Shown: positions 11,135 through 19,880 of the stretch, piece by piece
Layout: each line of letters starts with the position of its first letter
Position numbering within the stretch: position 1 is the stretch's first letter
NCBI RefSeq assembly: GCF_027694345.1
Contig: NZ_JAQEVU010000007.1
Location: forward strand, 1-64,000
DNA: 64,000 nt
DNA from: Varibaculum timonense_A
GTDB lineage: Bacteria > Actinomycetota > Actinomycetes > Actinomycetales > Actinomycetaceae
Direction: 5' to 3'
Translations under genes and position numbers: made by a program
The notes under the pieces: model-generated
Seen by the model: only the letters and a program-made list of their open reading frames with translations
What the model was told of the DNA's origin: nothing
Database searches by the model: none

Positions 11135-11202
11135 TGTGAGTTTTATAAAATCAATGAACTTTTGACTGCTTGTGAAGCTTATGAACTATCTCCCCACCCC
11201 GA

Positions 11203-11822
11203 CCATTCCGCCTTCCCGATTCAGGACATAAGCAACCATTCCACCCTCCACAGACAAAACCACCCTCCTAATCCCGGCAAAACCGCCGAAAATCAGGCTC
11301 TCCCGGTCAATCGGGAGGGCGTTTCGGTTATTGGAGGGTGATTAGGTTGCGGGAGGGTGATTTTGCACCAGGAGGGGCATTCCGTCCCCGGAGGTCGATT
11401 CCGCAACACCCCACCAGCAGTTTTAATCAACCACCCAACCATTCCACCCTCCCAGAACAGTTCCACCCTCCACAGACAAAACCACCCTCCCGATTCACCT
11501 ATCAAGCCCAAATAGCGGCGATTTTAAATAAACCCGGAGGGCGATTCTGTCCCCGGAGGGCGTTTTTACACCAGGAGGGTCATTCTGTTGCCAGAGGGTG
11601 ATAACGTCACGTAGACAAACACGACCAGAAAAAATGCGTGGCAATAACGTCCTCCCCAGACAAAACTGCCCTCCAAATCCCCAACCCAGCCGATTCAGGA
11701 CACAAGCAACCGTTCCACCCTCCACAGACAAAATCACCCTCCCAATCCAGCCAAAACCCGCAAAACCCAGCCGTCCCCACCAAACCCGGAGGGCGATTCC
11801 ACACCGGGAGGGCAATTTGGGA
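11203..11822. repeat. GGAGGG 19-bp mosaic repeat array, locus 2
   Basis: Same unit and modules as locus 1. A minus-oriented run (11240-11270) is followed by the AATCAGGCTCTCCC module, four plus-oriented units (11314-11395), the CCCCACCAGCAGTTTTA module (11408), a minus run, plus units (11536-11600), the GATAACGTCA...CACGACCAG module (11599) and another minus run. The remainder of the gap to 12194 shows nothing recognisable except a C7 run near 11967. Confidence 0.82.
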
Positions 11823-12194
11823 AGCAGAAGATGTTTCCCGCGCAGGAGAATCAGCCTGACATTACTGCCAACTTCTTTACCTGGAAGGCTACTCCCAATC
11901 CCCTATCCCTAACCCATCGCCCTCCGACCAACTCCTCCGATCCGCCTCCACCGCCCCGCACCCCCCCGCGCTTCGTCTCCAGACCACGTCCTCTTTCCCC
12001 TCCAAAAACCAAGATGCAATAGCTCCGAAGACAACAATCCGTAGTAAAACAAAATCAGCTTCGCAGACAAATAGGCGTAAAAAGCTCACTCTACCTGCCA
12101 GTATTACTTATCCCCAGAGGTCTATAGCAGAAACTTATCCTTACTAGAAAACAAGAAAAACGACATTTACCCCGAATCACGTCAAGCTACATCC

Positions 12195-13265
12195 ATGCTT
12201 CCAGAACTATTTAGTACCCAAGCTTTCAGCAGAAAAGTCCTCAATAAATCGCTAGCAGATGGAACTCTAATAAAAGTCGGTCGAGGCCATGTGATAAAAC
12301 CTCTGAACTCGCCCGACAAATGGAAAAGAATCCGCCACGTAAAACTCGGGCAAATCGCTTCTCACGCACTACGATGCAACACTCCACCAATATATATTGG
12401 AGTTACCGCCGCAATGCTCCATGGTTTAGCTGCGACTTCGCCGCGAACCGATACCGCAATACACACCGCAGGACACCATTTCGAGAAAAAACTTTTACCA
12501 GCATGGATAGATTTAGATACCTCAAGCGGACAGCCTATTCGCACGCCAATGCCACCGACACCCCTAATTTGCCACAAAATTGACGTCTCAAAAGACAACA
12601 CGAAATATCTAGGTCACCATCTGCGCGTCACCGACCTCGCAACCACCACCCTCCACTGCACAGCTTGTCTACCTACGGAAAACGCGCAGGCTATCGCCGA
12701 TTCGGCAGCCAAAAAGCTGATTACTGGTTGGGAGACGGCAAATCGCAGCAAACAGCAGGCACTACTAAAACAAATCCCGCAGTTACAAGCACAAATGACT
12801 AATCTTGGCAACAAATACTGCAACAAAACTGGCGCTGCACAGGCTCGTGAAATCCTGGCCAACATGGATCCAAGATTTGAAAGTTATGCGGAATCATTGC
12901 TCCACCTTGCAAGCCGACTCGCGCAGGTAAAAGGGTTAATACCACAATTTGAAGTCAAGGTTTCCGCCGCCCAAAGCTACTACCTTGACGCTGCGATTCC
13001 AAAGTTTCGGACAGCTTTCGAAATAGATGGTATGCAGAAGTATCATAGCGCCGACCCTGAACAGACCTACGCGGCAATTCAAGGTGAAAAGTGTCGCCAA
13101 AGTCAGCTACAAAAGCTCGGATGGCATATTTACCGTTTTACGTACGAGGACGTGTCGGACGTTTTCGGATTTGCGAACTTTTTGCGCAGCCGGCTGGGTA
13201 CGGCATGGGATGGAGTATCAATCCCGCCCTGGTATCGTTTAAGGAATTCCAGGCTTAACCTGTGA
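12195..13265 (+). CDS. DUF559/Vsr-like nuclease-fold protein with AbiEi-like N-terminus
   Basis: 356 residues. The N-terminal third (LFSTQAFSRKVLNKSLADGTLIKVGRGHVI) resembles the winged-helix domain of AbiEi-type antitoxins, which are often fused in Actinobacteria to a DUF559 domain. The C-terminal 90 residues match that DUF559/very-short-patch-repair fold: an Asp in YYLDAAIP, then FEIDGMQKYH (the E-x-D of the PD-(D/E)XK-like site) and a final WHIYRFTYEDV strand-helix. No toxin gene of the AbiEii type is adjacent. It lies alone between arrays 2 and 3. The start ATG has no evident Shine-Dalgarno. It may be a nuclease, a regulator or a defence gene; the sequence does not decide. Confidence 0.7.
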   Translation: MLPELFSTQAFSRKVLNKSLADGTLIKVGRGHVIKPLNSPDKWKRIRHVKLGQIASHALRCNTPPIYIGVTAAMLHGLAATSPRTDTAIHTAGHHFEKKLLPAWIDLDTSSGQPIRTPMPPTPLICHKIDVSKDNTKYLGHHLRVTDLATTTLHCTACLPTENAQAIADSAAKKLITGWETANRSKQQALLKQIPQLQAQMTNLGNKYCNKTGAAQAREILANMDPRFESYAESLLHLASRLAQVKGLIPQFEVKVSAAQSYYLDAAIPKFRTAFEIDGMQKYHSADPEQTYAAIQGEKCRQSQLQKLGWHIYRFTYEDVSDVFGFANFLRSRLGTAWDGVSIPPWYRLRNSRLNL

Positions 13266-13349
13266 TTACATGAGATTCTTACATGATGTTGCTTATGTGC
13301 GCGTGAGGGCTTTTCGAGTCTTTTAGAGCCTTTTGATAGAAGATTGACC

Positions 13350-14613
13350 GGTGATTCGGTTGCGGGAGGGCGATTCTGTCCCCGGAAGGTAGTTCTGCCG
13401 CCGGAGAGTCATTCGACCGTCGGAGGGCGGATTTACTCAAACCGGGAGGGCGATAATGTCAGCCAGACAAACACGACCAGGAAAAATGCGTGACAACACC
13501 ACCCTCCCCAGACAAAAACACCTCCCAACACAGTTCCACCCTCCAAATCCCCAACCCAACCGATAATTCCCGACCGTTCCACCCGCCTGATTCAAAACCA
13601 CCCTCCCAGAACAGGTCCGCCCTCCCGATTCAGGAATCAAGTCCAAATAACGGTGCATTTACTAAAACCAGGAGGGCGATTCGGTTACTGGAGGGCAATT
13701 CTGTCTCCGGAAGGTAGCTCTGTCGCCGGAGGGTTATTCGATCGTCGTAGGGCGGATTTACTCAAACCGGGAAAGCGATTCCGTCCTCGGAGGGTGATAA
13801 CGTCAGCCAGACAAACACGACCTGGAAAAATGCGCGACAACAACACCCTCCCAGAACAGATCCGCCCTCCCGATTCAGGACACAAGCAACCATTCCGCCC
13901 TCCCCAAACAAAACTGCCCTCCCAATACAATTCCACCCTCCGAATCCCCAACCCAGGAGACGATTCTCGATGATTTCACCCTCCTGATTCAAAACCACCC
14001 TCCCGATCCGGGCAAAACCCGCAAAATCCAGCCCTCCCGGTCAATCAGGAGGGTGATTCGGTTGCTGGAGGGCAATTTTGCAACAGGAGGGCGGATTTGC
14101 TCAAACCGGGAGGGCGATAATGTACCAGGAGGGCGATAATGTCAGCCAGACAAACACGACCAGGAAAAACGCGCGCCAACAACACCCTCCCCAAACAAAA
14201 CTACCCTCCCAACACAGTTCCACCCTCCAAATCCCCAACCCAACCAACCATTCCCGACCGTTCCACCCGCCTGATTCAAAACCACCCTCCCAGAACAGGT
14301 CCGCCCTCCCGATTCAGGAATCAAGTCCAAATAACGGTGCATTTACTAAAACCAGGAGGGCGATTCGGTAGCGGGAGGGCGATTCTATCCCCGGAAGGTA
14401 GTTCTGTTGTGGGAGGGCGGATTTACTCAAACCGGGAAAGCGATTCCGTCCTCGGAGGGTGATAATGTCAGGCAGACAGACGCGACCAGGAAAAACGCGC
14501 GACAACACCATCCTCCCCAGACAAAAACACCCTCCCAGAACAGGTCTGCCCTCCCGATTCAGGACACAAGCAACCATTCCGCCCTCCCTAGACATCAACA
14601 CCCTCCTAAGACA
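13350..14613. repeat. GGAGGG 19-bp mosaic repeat array, locus 3
   Basis: The non-coding stretch 13266-14859 is mostly this array. It contains the GATAA(C/T)GTCAGCCAGACA...CGACC module four times (about 13450, 13795, 14137, 14460) and a module with TCAAGTCCAAATAACGGTG twice (13638, 14322). A block of about 245 bp at 13440-13686 recurs near 14110-14371 with small changes, including one extra unit (ACCAGGAGGGCGATAATGT). The last 250 bp before the hydrolase gene hold only a hairpin. Confidence 0.83.
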
Positions 14614-14680
14614 AAAAGGGAAGTAGCTGGAAAGCTGCTGAATCACTAAAAAAGGGGCAGGAAAGTAGCAAAAATGAGTT

Positions 14681-14705
14681 TGACCCGAGGGATTCCCTCG
14701 GGTCA
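14681..14705 (-). terminator. Hairpin downstream of the NlpC/P60 gene
   Basis: TGACCCGAGGG / CCCTCGGGTCA with a 3-base loop. On the minus strand it is followed within 8 bases by ATTTTTG. It lies about 155 bp past the stop of the hydrolase gene, so it is a plausible but distant terminator. Confidence 0.4.
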
Positions 14706-14859
14706 CAACCATCAAAAACTATTAAGAATCTATCGGCGCTGCTTTCTTAAGATTACTTTGACGCCACCCACACATGAAAGTGACACATCCAGACCAGCGC
14801 CGAATATCAGCAACAGCAGTTACTCCAGCGCGCCGCCGTAGCCGGCAGAAAAGCAGTCG

Positions 14860-15612
14860 CTACAGGCGAATAGTTTTCCAGGTACCGCGATAAATCGGAG
14901 CCACTTTAACTCTGTCGCCAGGCTTGGGGGCGTGAATAATCTTTCCCCCACCAACATAGATAGCCACGTGACCGGGATGCCACAAAATGTCACCGGGCTG
15001 CGCCTGGCTAAGAGGAAGACTGGTTCCCATGCGACTAATCGCGGCGGAAGAATGGGGCACTGATTTGCCCAACTGAGCATAAACGTAGCTAACAAACCCG
15101 GAGCAATCGAAACCACTGGGAGTGGAGCCACCCCACTTGTACTTAACTCCCCGATACTGCATCGCAATCCCCACGGCAGTGCCATCAGCTTTGCCCAGGT
15201 CGCGACCTACGAAAGTTTCAGAAGCCTGTGCGGAGGAACGCTCGGAAGCACGCGAAGCGGAAGCAGCAGCATTAGCAGCTGCGGCAGGAGCAGGTGCACC
15301 GGCAACTGTCGCCGCGCTTACCGACTGCCCAGCTTGCTCAACGTTAGATGAAACTGCTTTATTAACAGTTAGTTTTTCGACCGCGCCCTGCGCGAGATGA
15401 GCCGAATCTACAGAAGTAGAAACGTGCTTCGCGGCAGTAGCATCTGCGGGAATAGCGGCTGCTGCCACCACTGTTAAGGCAACCCCCGAGCCGGCGAGCG
15501 CCGACAAACGTTTTCCATTTTCAGAAGAAAATAGGGATTGGGCAACTTGAGAAACTGGAGTGGAGGGACGGCGCGGTGCGCGATGACGCGCCTGAAGTTT
15601 CTGAGAAGTCAC
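14860..15612 (-). CDS. NlpC/P60 (C40) peptidoglycan endopeptidase
   Basis: 250 residues, secreted cell-wall hydrolase that should cleave peptide stems of peptidoglycan, probably at cell separation. The N-terminus is long and basic, then a hydrophobic segment (LAGSGVALTVVAAAAIPADA, about residues 38-58) gives a signal peptide. Residues 65-135 are a low-complexity Ala/Ser-rich linker. The catalytic domain fills 140-250: Cys in DCSGFVSYVY, His in GHVAIYVGGG, third polar residue in IIHAPKPGD. Start GTG 15612 is chosen because AGGAG lies nine bases upstream. A GTAAC-N6-GTGAC motif upstream resembles MtrA boxes that control such hydrolases in other Actinobacteria. Single-gene unit. Confidence 0.92.
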   Translation of the reverse strand: MTSQKLQARHRAPRRPSTPVSQVAQSLFSSENGKRLSALAGSGVALTVVAAAAIPADATAAKHVSTSVDSAHLAQGAVEKLTVNKAVSSNVEQAGQSVSAATVAGAPAPAAAANAAASASRASERSSAQASETFVGRDLGKADGTAVGIAMQYRGVKYKWGGSTPSGFDCSGFVSYVYAQLGKSVPHSSAAISRMGTSLPLSQAQPGDILWHPGHVAIYVGGGKIIHAPKPGDRVKVAPIYRGTWKTIRL

Positions 15613-15731
15613 GTGTTAGGTCTCCTATTAGGTGTCTATTTCAGTTTGACCAGTAAAACCCTTCGAGAGCTACCCGAGATGCTTTACTTTGCGGTCGGTC
15701 GTAACTAAATATAATGCTTCGATAACGAAAT

Positions 15732-15747
15732 GTCACGTTTTGGTTAC
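15732..15747 (-). promoter_or_regulatory. MtrA-like direct repeat upstream of the NlpC/P60 gene
   Basis: Minus strand: GTAAC-CAAAAC-GTGAC, 120 bp upstream of the start codon and just before a TATATT-like -10 (about 15709-15714). MtrA boxes in mycobacteria, corynebacteria and streptomycetes are direct repeats related to GTAAC with a 5-6 base gap. Assignment is by analogy only. Confidence 0.4.
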
Positions 15748-15765
15748 GAAGAATTTATTTTTTAA

Positions 15766-15806
15766 GGGCGAGCGCGCCCCCTGTCTAGAAAGACGCGCAC
15801 TCGCCC
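15766..15806 (-). terminator. Probable terminator of the DtxR-family gene
   Basis: GGGCGAGCGCGC pairs with GCGCACTCGCCC (one mismatch) around a 17-base loop. On the minus strand it is followed by TTAAAAAATAAATT. It lies between the regulator stop and the hydrolase promoter. Confidence 0.5.
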
Positions 15807-15878
15807 TCGTTTCTAAAATAAGAAAAACGACCCGAAAAAACCGGTATTTTTGCAGACCAAAACCAAGCTTAAACAGCG

Positions 15879-16565
15879 TTAATCTCGTTCAGAGATACCC
15901 TGAACAAATAGGTGCTGAGCCAAAGACGTGTCCAGTAACACAGTTTTTTCGGTGTCTACCCCCATCACCGCGATCTGAACACCCTGAGGCTGAAGATTTA
16001 CCGCTTTACCAGGATAAATAGCTGCCTCAGCGAAGAAACCCAGAATCCTGGTCTCAGCTTGGATAGGTTCACCAATCCGCACAACCTCGGTATCAACGAT
16101 TCCGCCGTACTGCTCCACAATCTGGGCAGCCGAAGCCCCCGCCCCTATTACCGGACTCGAATCGTCTGGAATCACATTCCCATAAGGATCGGAAGATGGA
16201 TGACGCAACAAATCGAGTAGACGCATTTCCACCGCACCAGACATCACGTGTTCCCAACGGCACGCTTCATCGTGCACCATCACCCAATCCAAACCAATCA
16301 CATCTAGCAGCAAACGCTCTGCTAAACGGTGCTTGCGCACCACTTCCCGAGCCAGAGTAGCGCCCTGCTCTGTCAATTCAATCCGGCGATTACCAGCCAC
16401 ATAAAGCAGACCGTCACGTTCCATTCGACCAACAGTTTGCGAAACCGTAGGGCCAGAATGATCGAGACGCTCTACAATTCGCGCGCGCAGCGGCGGAACC
16501 CCGTCCTCTAGCATCTCGTAGACGGTTTTCAGATACATCTCGGTGGTATCAATCAGGTCACTCAT
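15879..16565 (-). CDS. DtxR/IdeR-family metal-dependent repressor
   Basis: 228 residues, typical DtxR length. An N-terminal winged HTH (residues 1-70: TTEMYLKTVYEMLEDG, then GPTVSQTVGRMERDGLL), a dimerisation/metal-binding domain (KHRLAERLL, then VHDEACRWEHVMS), and a C-terminal SH3-like domain (from about 150). The primary and ancillary metal ligands known for DtxR are visible: His and Glu in KHRLAERLL, His in VHDEAC, and Cys-x2-Glu-His in CRWEH. It should bind DNA when loaded with Fe(II) or Mn(II) and repress iron uptake. ATG 16565 has AAGGGG upstream. No uptake genes are adjacent, so its targets are elsewhere. Whether it senses Fe or Mn cannot be read from the sequence. Confidence 0.9.
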   Translation of the reverse strand: MSDLIDTTEMYLKTVYEMLEDGVPPLRARIVERLDHSGPTVSQTVGRMERDGLLYVAGNRRIELTEQGATLAREVVRKHRLAERLLLDVIGLDWVMVHDEACRWEHVMSGAVEMRLLDLLRHPSSDPYGNVIPDDSSPVIGAGASAAQIVEQYGGIVDTEVVRIGEPIQAETRILGFFAEAAIYPGKAVNLQPQGVQIAVMGVDTEKTVLLDTSLAQHLFVQGISERD

Positions 16566-16727
16566 AAATGCCCCTTACACTGTGTCGTTCGCGGGATGCG
16601 ACTGCCCCGCCGCTACCTTTCACCAGGGTAACCCGATAAATGAGAATATATTACCCCGAGAGTATGGAACATTGAATATTTAGGACAGATTCGCGGCGAT
16701 TTATGCACCTGGAGTAACGTTTCTTTT

Positions 16728-17870
16728 ATGGAAAACACAGTTCTTATTCCCACAGATTTGTTGCCCAAAAACCGGAAATTTGGTTCTGGTCCCAGCTCAA
16801 TAAGAAAAACTTCCCTTGCGAAACTGGCAGACAGCGACTTGATGGGTACTTCTCACCGGCAAGCACCAGTTAAAAATCTGGTGGGTTCGCTGCGCGGAGG
16901 ACTAAAAGAATTGTTCTCCCTTCCCGACGGCTACGAGGTAGTGCTCGGCAATGGCGGAGCAACTACTTTTTGGGCAGTGGCGGCGTCCTCTTTAATTAGG
17001 GAGCGCTCTGCCCATGCCGTGTTCGGTTCTTTTGGCGCCAAGTTTGCCCAGACCGTCAGCGGAGCGCCGCATCTTAAAGACCCCGCGATTGAACTGGGGG
17101 GCATCTCGGCGAGGGCGCAGGGGCAAGAAACCGCGAGCGACATTGCGCTGCTGCGCGGCGAGCAGGAGGGAATCGACGCCTATTGCTATCCGGCGCACGA
17201 GACTTCTACCGGCGCCCTCAGCCCGATAAAGAGGATCGCGGGAGGATTAAACCTGGTAGACGCGACTTCGATTGCGGGCGGGGTGCAGGTCGATATTTCC
17301 CAGACCGATGTCTACTATTTTTCGGGACAAAAATGTTTTGCGGCCGAGGGCGGGCTGTGGGTGGCGCTGGCCTCTCCGGCTGCTCAGGAACGGGCGCAGG
17401 AGATTAAAGAGGCTCCGGGGTCAGGGCGCTGGATTCCGCCGGTACTGGATTTTTCGGTGGCGCTGAAGAACTCGGTAAAGAATCAGACTTTAAACACTCC
17501 CTCTATCGGCAATCTGATTTTATGGGAAGACCAGGTGCAATGGATGCTGGCAGAGGGCGGCCTAGCGGCTATGGAGAAACGTACCCGCCAGTCCTCGGCG
17601 GTGCTTTATGAGTGGGCTGCTTCCCGACCCGAGGTTTGCCCCTATATCTCGAATCCGCTTGAGCAGTCCCCGGTAGTGGTGACGATTGATTTTAGAGATA
17701 TTGATGCGGATACGGTGATTGCGCAGCTGCGGGCTAACGGGATTGTGGATATTGATCCTTACCGCGCGTTGGGTCAAAACCAAATCCGGGTGGCTTGTTT
17801 CCCCAATATCGAGGTCGCAGACACTCAGGCGCTAACAGCTTGCCTAGATTATGTAATCGATCGCCTCTAA
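16728..17870 (+). CDS. serC: Phosphoserine aminotransferase
   Basis: 380 residues of the actinobacterial SerC type. It transfers the amino group from glutamate to 3-phosphohydroxypyruvate in serine synthesis, with PLP as cofactor. Seen: substrate-binding start NRKFGSGPSSIRK, then GTSHRQAPV, the GNGGATTFW phosphate/PLP region, and the Schiff-base lysine in YYFSGQKCFAAEGGLW. The length is full and the C-terminal small domain ends with IRVACFPNIE. It is divergent from the DtxR gene with about 160 bp between. The GGAG upstream of ATG 16728 is rather far (13 bases). Confidence 0.92.
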   Translation: MENTVLIPTDLLPKNRKFGSGPSSIRKTSLAKLADSDLMGTSHRQAPVKNLVGSLRGGLKELFSLPDGYEVVLGNGGATTFWAVAASSLIRERSAHAVFGSFGAKFAQTVSGAPHLKDPAIELGGISARAQGQETASDIALLRGEQEGIDAYCYPAHETSTGALSPIKRIAGGLNLVDATSIAGGVQVDISQTDVYYFSGQKCFAAEGGLWVALASPAAQERAQEIKEAPGSGRWIPPVLDFSVALKNSVKNQTLNTPSIGNLILWEDQVQWMLAEGGLAAMEKRTRQSSAVLYEWAASRPEVCPYISNPLEQSPVVVTIDFRDIDADTVIAQLRANGIVDIDPYRALGQNQIRVACFPNIEVADTQALTACLDYVIDRL

Positions 17871-17927
17871 CCTTAGTGCGGTCTCTAGCACCCTATAGCC
17901 CTAGCGCCTGCCGTGTAACTGCGCCCG

Positions 17928-18131
17928 CTAGGTAAATACTAGGTGTTTATCCTGGGTGCGACACTGTGTCAGATACATATTGATGATGGTTTGATAGGGA
18001 ACTCCGGTGCGCGCAGCCTCTGACTTGAAATAGTCAATGTTGGCAACATCGAGATTTATGGTCACCGGCTTGCGTAAACGTTCCACATAGGGGTTAGCCC
18101 GGCTTTCGCTAAAATCGTATTCTTTCCTCAT
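17928..18131 (-). CDS. Small ribbon-helix-helix protein, BrnA/CopG antitoxin-like, solitary
   Basis: 67 residues from ATG 18131 (a TTG at 18146 would add five). The central part KPVTINLDVANIDYFKSEAARTGVPYQTIINMYL matches BrnA-type antitoxins: a beta strand (VTINLD) followed by two helices with the VPYQ turn, forming a ribbon-helix-helix DNA-binding dimer. A BrnT toxin gene is normally found just upstream; the 136 bp upstream hold only a terminator hairpin, so this copy is an orphan. It may be a remnant or a stand-alone regulator. Confidence 0.7.
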   Translation of the reverse strand: MRKEYDFSESRANPYVERLRKPVTINLDVANIDYFKSEAARTGVPYQTIINMYLTQCRTQDKHLVFT

Positions 18132-18210
18132 GATCTGCACTTTCAATAATCATTACAGCTAATTCCGGGCTAGTCCCTACTTCCCAAATAAAGCGTTTAT
18201 AAAAGTATAA

Positions 18211-18244
18211 CTGGGGGTAATACCCATTCGGGTATTACCCCCAG
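18211..18244 (-). terminator. Terminator of the NCS2 permease gene
   Basis: Perfect 15-bp stem CTGGGGGTAATACCC / GGGTATTACCCCCAG with a 4-base loop. On the minus strand it is followed by TTATACTTTTATAA. It lies 38 bp past the permease stop. Confidence 0.8.
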
Positions 18245-18282
18245 AAACTGCTAGGCAAATCTAGGAAATATTCAGATCCTGG

Positions 18283-19758
18283 CTATGACAGCAGGGATTG
18301 GATGGGACCTAGGCAGAAGTAGATGATAAACAATACGGAAACCACCCACATTAGAGGGTGAATTCGCCCAATCCGTCCGGAAGCAATCTTTACCACCACA
18401 TAGGTGATGAACCCGAAACCAATACCGACCGTAATCGAATAGGCAAACGGCATCATCATGATGGTCATGAAAGCCGGAATCGCCACGTCGGCGCGCGTCC
18501 ACTCGATATCGCGCACATTCACCATCATCAAAAAGCCTACGAACACTAAAGCAGTAGAGGCCGCTTCCGAGGGAACCAGTTCTACCAGCGGGGCAATAAA
18601 CATGGAAACCGCGAACAACAGACCGGTAACCACTGAAGCTAAACCTGTACGCGCGCCCTCGCCAACCCCGGAGGTAGATTCCACAAAGGAGGTGTTAGAG
18701 GAAACCCCGCCCAGACCACCGGCCATAGCGGAAAGCGAGTCAATCAGCAGGATTTCGCGGGTCTTGGGCGGATTCCCATCCTTGTCCAACAAATCCGCAC
18801 CCGCTCCAACAGCCACCATAGTGCCCATAGTGTCAAAGAAGTCGGCCAGCATTAGCGAGAAAATCAAGAGCACTACCCCAACCGCGGTGGTATGGGGATT
18901 GGTGAAGGCTCCAAAGAAATCAATCGCCCCAATAGTGGAAAAATCAGGCAAAGAAATCGGGGAACCCTTCAACTCGGGAACATTGGACGCCCAACCAGAC
19001 AGCGCCTTTTCATCAACCGCGCGCGAGCCTAAATGGGTCAAAGCCTGAACAATAAAGGCCAACACGGTCGCCCCGATAATTCCAATCAAAATCGCGCCTT
19101 GAACTTTGCGAATGTAAAGCACCACAATCGCAATCAGACCAACACAGAAAACCAGCGCTGGCCAACCTAGAAGCGAGCCATTTACCCCCAGTTGCACCGG
19201 AGTTCCCCCGGGGCGAATAATCCCCGCATTGAGCAAACCAACAAACGCGATAAACAGCCCGATACCAACGCTAATCGCGGTTTTCAGCTGGGCAGGAACC
19301 GCTTTGAACACGGCTTCTCGAAAACCGGTCAGCACCAAAATGGTGATAGCCACGCCCTCCCAAAAGATAAGCCCCATCGCTTCTTGATAGCTGAGCCCTA
19401 AAGCCTCGGGGTTAGCCAAAGTAAAGGCAACCACCGCGTTCAAGCCCATACCGGAAGCAACCGCCAGCGGGAAGTTAGCTACTAACCCCATCAGCAGGGT
19501 CATTACACACGCCACCAGTGCAGTTCCGGCGGCAATCGAAGATTGACTAATATCTTTAGGAGCTGCCACTCCTAGGATTGCGGCATTAACCACCAGGATA
19601 TATGCCATAGCGAAGAAGGTAACCACACCGCCACGGACTTCTCGCCCTATGGTCGAGCCACGCTCGGAGATTTTAAAGAAACGATCAAGGGAACTTGCCG
19701 GCTTTTGCGCCGTGTCTTGGGATGACAAGATAAGTGTCCAATCCGCCCAAAAGGGCAT
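18283..19758 (-). CDS. NCS2-family purine permease (AzgA-like)
   Basis: 491 residues with about 12-14 membrane segments. It likely imports hypoxanthine, guanine or adenine with protons (AzgA branch of NCS2). Seen: GGVVTFFAMAYILVVNAAIL in the first segment, the ASGMGLNAVVAF motif, the FDTMGTMVAVG motif and the NTSFVESTSGVGEGARTGL motif, all characteristic of this branch. The first 20-30 residues (MPFWADWTLILSSQDTAQK) are poorly supported and translation may begin further in. I looked for a purine riboswitch in the leader and saw none. Monocistronic, closed by the hairpin at 18211-18244. Confidence 0.88.
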   Translation of the reverse strand: MPFWADWTLILSSQDTAQKPASSLDRFFKISERGSTIGREVRGGVVTFFAMAYILVVNAAILGVAAPKDISQSSIAAGTALVACVMTLLMGLVANFPLAVASGMGLNAVVAFTLANPEALGLSYQEAMGLIFWEGVAITILVLTGFREAVFKAVPAQLKTAISVGIGLFIAFVGLLNAGIIRPGGTPVQLGVNGSLLGWPALVFCVGLIAIVVLYIRKVQGAILIGIIGATVLAFIVQALTHLGSRAVDEKALSGWASNVPELKGSPISLPDFSTIGAIDFFGAFTNPHTTAVGVVLLIFSLMLADFFDTMGTMVAVGAGADLLDKDGNPPKTREILLIDSLSAMAGGLGGVSSNTSFVESTSGVGEGARTGLASVVTGLLFAVSMFIAPLVELVPSEAASTALVFVGFLMMVNVRDIEWTRADVAIPAFMTIMMMPFAYSITVGIGFGFITYVVVKIASGRIGRIHPLMWVVSVLFIIYFCLGPIQSLLS

Positions 19759-19880
19759 AGAAGTTACTTACTGCCCTATTATCGGCATATTCCCAGGTTT
19801 TTCCCAATCTTGCCCGCTATGCGCAACTTAGTTGCATCTCCCCACGCAATGACTCTAGCTCTTGGGATTTGAGCGCAAGG

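Noticed and set aside
11081..11341. Protein beginning MKFMSFMKFMN
   Set aside because: It is a reading of the 9-bp tandem repeat followed by array sequence; no ribosome-binding site or homology.
7937..14613. CRISPR array
   Set aside because: Only 6 bases of each 19-bp unit are constant, there are no unique spacers of regular length, orientation flips repeatedly, and no cas gene is near.
15613..15720. c-di-AMP (ydaO) riboswitch before the NlpC/P60 gene
   Set aside because: The leader is only about 90 bases and lacks the conserved ydaO elements.
19759..19880. Purine riboswitch before the NCS2 permease
   Set aside because: No three-way junction or conserved purine-aptamer core could be recognised.
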